Source: Candidatus Omnitrophota bacterium
GTDB lineage: Bacteria; Omnitrophota; Gorgyraeia; Gygaellales; Profunditerraquicolaceae
DNA: 8,478 bases
NCBI GenBank assembly: GCA_023818905.1
Contig: JAMWDE010000032.1
Coordinates: 1-8,478, forward strand
Direction: 5' to 3'
The notes under the pieces were generated by a model. That model made no database searches. It was not told where the DNA came from and saw only the letters and a program-made list of their open reading frames with translations. The translations under genes were made by a program, and so were the position numbers. The number at the start of each line of letters is the position of its first letter. Positions within the stretch are counted from its first letter, which is position 1. Shown here one piece after another: positions 6,743-8,478 of the stretch.

Positions 6743-6985
6743 TCAGTTAGGATTTTTGATAGGTAAGACATCTATAAAGGTTCTGACCTTCCCACCAGGC
6801 GTCTTCTTTTTTCTAAAAGAGACCTTGCCTGCACATAGAGCGTGTAATGTACTCAGGCCTTTTACATTGATACCTGCCCTATAAACACTCAATCCACGAG
6901 AAAGTATCTGACCTGGTTTAACTATCTGCCCCTGCGAGACCTTTAGGGATATGTCCTTCTTTGGTCTTGATTTTCCACCTGCCAT
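6743..6985 (-). CDS. rpmA: divergent bL27-family protein (50S ribosomal protein L27-like)
   Basis: This 80-residue basic protein aligns with bL27 over its core: GQIVKPGQILSRG (19-31) matches the GGESVLAGSIIVRQRG region of E. coli L27, then RAGINV (36-41), TLHALCAGKVSF (46-57) and TFIDVLP (69-75). Known bL27 sits at the peptidyl-transferase centre, where its N-terminal tail (KKGGGSSRNGRDS type) reaches the tRNAs. Here the tail is MAGGKSRPKKD and the SSRNGRDS-like block is absent, so the protein is either the organism's own unusual L27 or a paralogue with another job. The rplU (bL21) gene that normally accompanies rpmA is not adjacent. A very strong ribosome site precedes it, which fits high expression. 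It follows the HD-GYP gene by 46 bp and precedes the protease by 9 bp. Confidence 0.75.
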   Translation of the reverse strand: MAGGKSRPKKDISLKVSQGQIVKPGQILSRGLSVYRAGINVKGLSTLHALCAGKVSFRKKKTPGGKVRTFIDVLPIKNPN

Positions 6986-6993
6986 CTTTAATC

Positions 6994-7001
6994 CACCTCC
7001 T
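6994..7001 (-). promoter_or_regulatory. near-perfect Shine-Dalgarno site of the bL27-like gene
   Basis: On the minus strand AGGAGGTG lies 8 nt before the ATG at 6985, an eight-base match to the complement of the 16S rRNA 3' end. It fixes the start codon. No other gene in the window has a site nearly as good. Confidence 0.9.
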
Positions 7002-7031
7002 GTTTGTTGTAAATAGATTAATTAGAAATTA

Positions 7032-8384
7032 CTAAATTAGACTCAGATAATCCTTGCACTCCTTAAACGGGTCTAACGAACGCTCTATCTTAATGTTTGA
7101 GTTACCCTTTAAATCTATCACTTCCTTTTTTTCTTGTGGATGTATCACTTCTATAATGGGGCAAAATATATCATCTTCATTTTGCTTACGTACCACTGCA
7201 ACCCTGCCATCGTTTAACAAAAGGATTGTCCCTATAGGCCAAACTCCTATAATCTTAAAGAACCTATCTAAAAGATTTGGTTCAAAGAGCCTACCCTTTT
7301 CTCTCATCATCAAACTGTAGATAGCCTCAGCTGGATAGTAACTCTTGTAACTCCTCCTTTGACAGAGTGCGTCATAAACATCGCATATAGAAACAATCAA
7401 AGACGCAATATGTGGTTTGTATCTAAAGTTCAATTTAGGATATCCTGTTAAGTCAAATTTAAGATGATGTTCAAATGCTACCAATACAGGTAGTATCCCC
7501 AGATTATCTACATATCTTAAAAGAATCTCCGCGCCTAATAGGGTGTGGCTTCTAATCTTTGAAAATTCTTCTTCTCTCAATTTTTCAGTCTTGGCAACTA
7601 TCTTTCTTGCGATATAAATCTTACCAATATCGTGCAAAAGGGCAGAGATCCCTATATCTATAGTATCCTTTTTGCCAAATCCTAGGCGCGAGGCAAAATA
7701 CATTGCTAAGATTGCTACGTTCACCATATGCACGAATGTGGTTACATCATGCTTCTTGATTGCCACCATCTTTAAGACCTCTTGATGCCTATCTGTCAAC
7801 TGTTCTATAAGGCTACTAAAGGAAATCTTTAATGCTAAGATATCAATTTTACCTGACTCTATAATGGTTTCAAAAATATCTCTGGTTTGATTCAGATAAT
7901 CTTCATATGAATCCTGCAGCAGAGACTCTTCTAGCTTCGATCTCTGTCTATTCGGACCAGATTCAGAGACAGAGATTTTGGCTACAACTATATTCTCAAT
8001 ACCTAAAATCATCAACTGCCCTTCTGTATCTGTCTTGAGCTCTTCTTTTGGAGTAAGCAGAAATACAATGAACTTCTCTATCTCTTCTTTCCTAAGCGAA
8101 GAATAAAAGGTGACCTTTTCGATCTCTTTTTCTTTAAAATAGTGAATTATCGATGGGCCGACTATCTTAGAGAGGTCAAAAAATATCTCTGTATCAAAAG
8201 CCAACTCTTCGCCAATAATACCTATCACCAATTCTGCTCTGTCTTTAAAGGCGTCTTGAAGGTAACCGTAAAGCGTATCTATAGAATTCTTAAATATAGG
8301 ATGCTGCGTAGAGTAAAGTTTAGCCATATCTACGCAAACAAATATTCCTCTCATACACCTTTCTACCTTTTCTATGATATCCAT
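7032..8384 (-). CDS. HD-GYP domain protein (probable cyclic-di-GMP phosphodiesterase) with novel N- and C-terminal extensions
   Basis: A 450-residue cytoplasmic protein in three parts. The N-terminal region (1-190) is helical and charged, with LYSTQHPIF (23-31) near its start and no receiver, PAS or membrane segment that I can see; I do not recognise it. The HD-GYP core (about 200-375) has His219, HDIGK (251-255), His280, EHH (305-307), GYP (314-316), CDVYDAL (334-340) and RRSYK (343-347, in place of RPYR), so metal ligands and signature are present and cyclic-di-GMP hydrolysis is likely. A C-terminal tail (382-450) opens with WPIGTILLLNDGRVAVV, a small beta-type segment that commonly follows HD-GYP domains. 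The ATG at 8384 lies 13 nt inside the preceding frame. Met11 is an alternative start, with GAAAGG just ahead of it. It is cotranscribed with the bL27-like gene. Confidence 0.9.
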   Translation of the reverse strand: MDIIEKVERCMRGIFVCVDMAKLYSTQHPIFKNSIDTLYGYLQDAFKDRAELVIGIIGEELAFDTEIFFDLSKIVGPSIIHYFKEKEIEKVTFYSSLRKEEIEKFIVFLLTPKEELKTDTEGQLMILGIENIVVAKISVSESGPNRQRSKLEESLLQDSYEDYLNQTRDIFETIIESGKIDILALKISFSSLIEQLTDRHQEVLKMVAIKKHDVTTFVHMVNVAILAMYFASRLGFGKKDTIDIGISALLHDIGKIYIARKIVAKTEKLREEEFSKIRSHTLLGAEILLRYVDNLGILPVLVAFEHHLKFDLTGYPKLNFRYKPHIASLIVSICDVYDALCQRRSYKSYYPAEAIYSLMMREKGRLFEPNLLDRFFKIIGVWPIGTILLLNDGRVAVVRKQNEDDIFCPIIEVIHPQEKKEVIDLKGNSNIKIERSLDPFKECKDYLSLI

Positions 8385-8478
8385 TTCTGCAGTATCGCGT
8401 TAATAGTGTTTTTTAGCTTACGGTTCCAAAAGAAAAGTCTCTGTTTTATATCTATCAGATAATCCTTAGCCTCTCTGA
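8372..8478 (-). CDS. 3' end of an unknown upstream gene (partial)
   Basis: Entering from the right edge, one minus-strand frame is open for 34 codons to TAG at 8374-8372; the other two stop within eight codons of the edge. The visible C-terminus is a basic, probably helical stretch ending in LKNTINAILQKWIS. The stop lies 13 nt inside the HD-GYP gene, the kind of overlap expected within an operon. Function cannot be told from this piece. It contains KDYL encoded by the same 13 bases that occur near the end of the neighbouring HD-GYP gene. Confidence 0.5.
   Translation of the reverse strand, partial: REAKDYLIDIKQRLFFWNRKLKNTINAILQKWIS

Noticed and set aside
8142..8462. Plus-strand open frame of 106 codons over the start of the HD-GYP gene; also 7054-7320 and 6071-6385.
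   Set aside because: All lie antisense to well-supported genes and have low-complexity, unrecognisable translations.

Overview
This is an A+T-rich, gene-dense bacterial window. It carries the late steps of lipid A synthesis (lpxB) and export (an MsbA-type ABC transporter), so the host is a diderm with lipopolysaccharide. The MsbA sequence style, the oxidoreductase-lpxB pairing and the number of HD-GYP proteins recall Candidatus Omnitrophota or a similar uncultured lineage. That placement is an impression, not a demonstration; the window has no rRNA or other firm marker.

Layout. (1) Positions 1-260 hold no convincing complete gene. They contain copy A of a diverged intergenic repeat and possibly the last codons of a rightward gene. 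(2) An msbA-like exporter runs leftward (2054 to 261). (3) Positions 2055-2341 separate divergent genes. They contain copy B of the repeat, a candidate leftward promoter for msbA and a very good rightward sigma-70 type promoter with 17-bp spacing and an extended -10. (4) A rightward operon follows (2342-5612): a Gfo/Idh/MocA oxidoreductase that may be a UDP-GlcNAc 3-dehydrogenase (GnnA type), lpxB, and a protein with two HD-GYP-like domains. The genes overlap by 25 and 7 nt. (5) A leftward operon converges on it (8478 to 5623): the 3' end of an unknown gene, a second HD-GYP protein, a divergent bL27-like gene with an almost perfect Shine-Dalgarno sequence, and an M48 (Ste24/HtpX type) membrane protease whose frame is broken by a +1 shift. 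Only 10 bp separate the two converging operons.

How they fit together. LpxB makes the lipid A disaccharide and MsbA flips the core-lipid A precursor. The oxidoreductase may supply a 3-amino sugar nucleotide giving N-linked acyl chains on lipid A. The tandem HD-GYP protein is translationally coupled to lpxB and could tie envelope synthesis to a cyclic dinucleotide signal; this is inference. The second operon joins a likely cyclic-di-GMP phosphodiesterase, a ribosomal-protein-like factor and a membrane protease. The points most worth a second look are the degenerate first HD-GYP domain beside lpxB, the bL27 homologue without the usual N-terminus, the frameshifted protease, and the diverged noncoding repeat on both sides of msbA. 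I found no CRISPR array, tRNA, rRNA, insertion sequence or phage gene.
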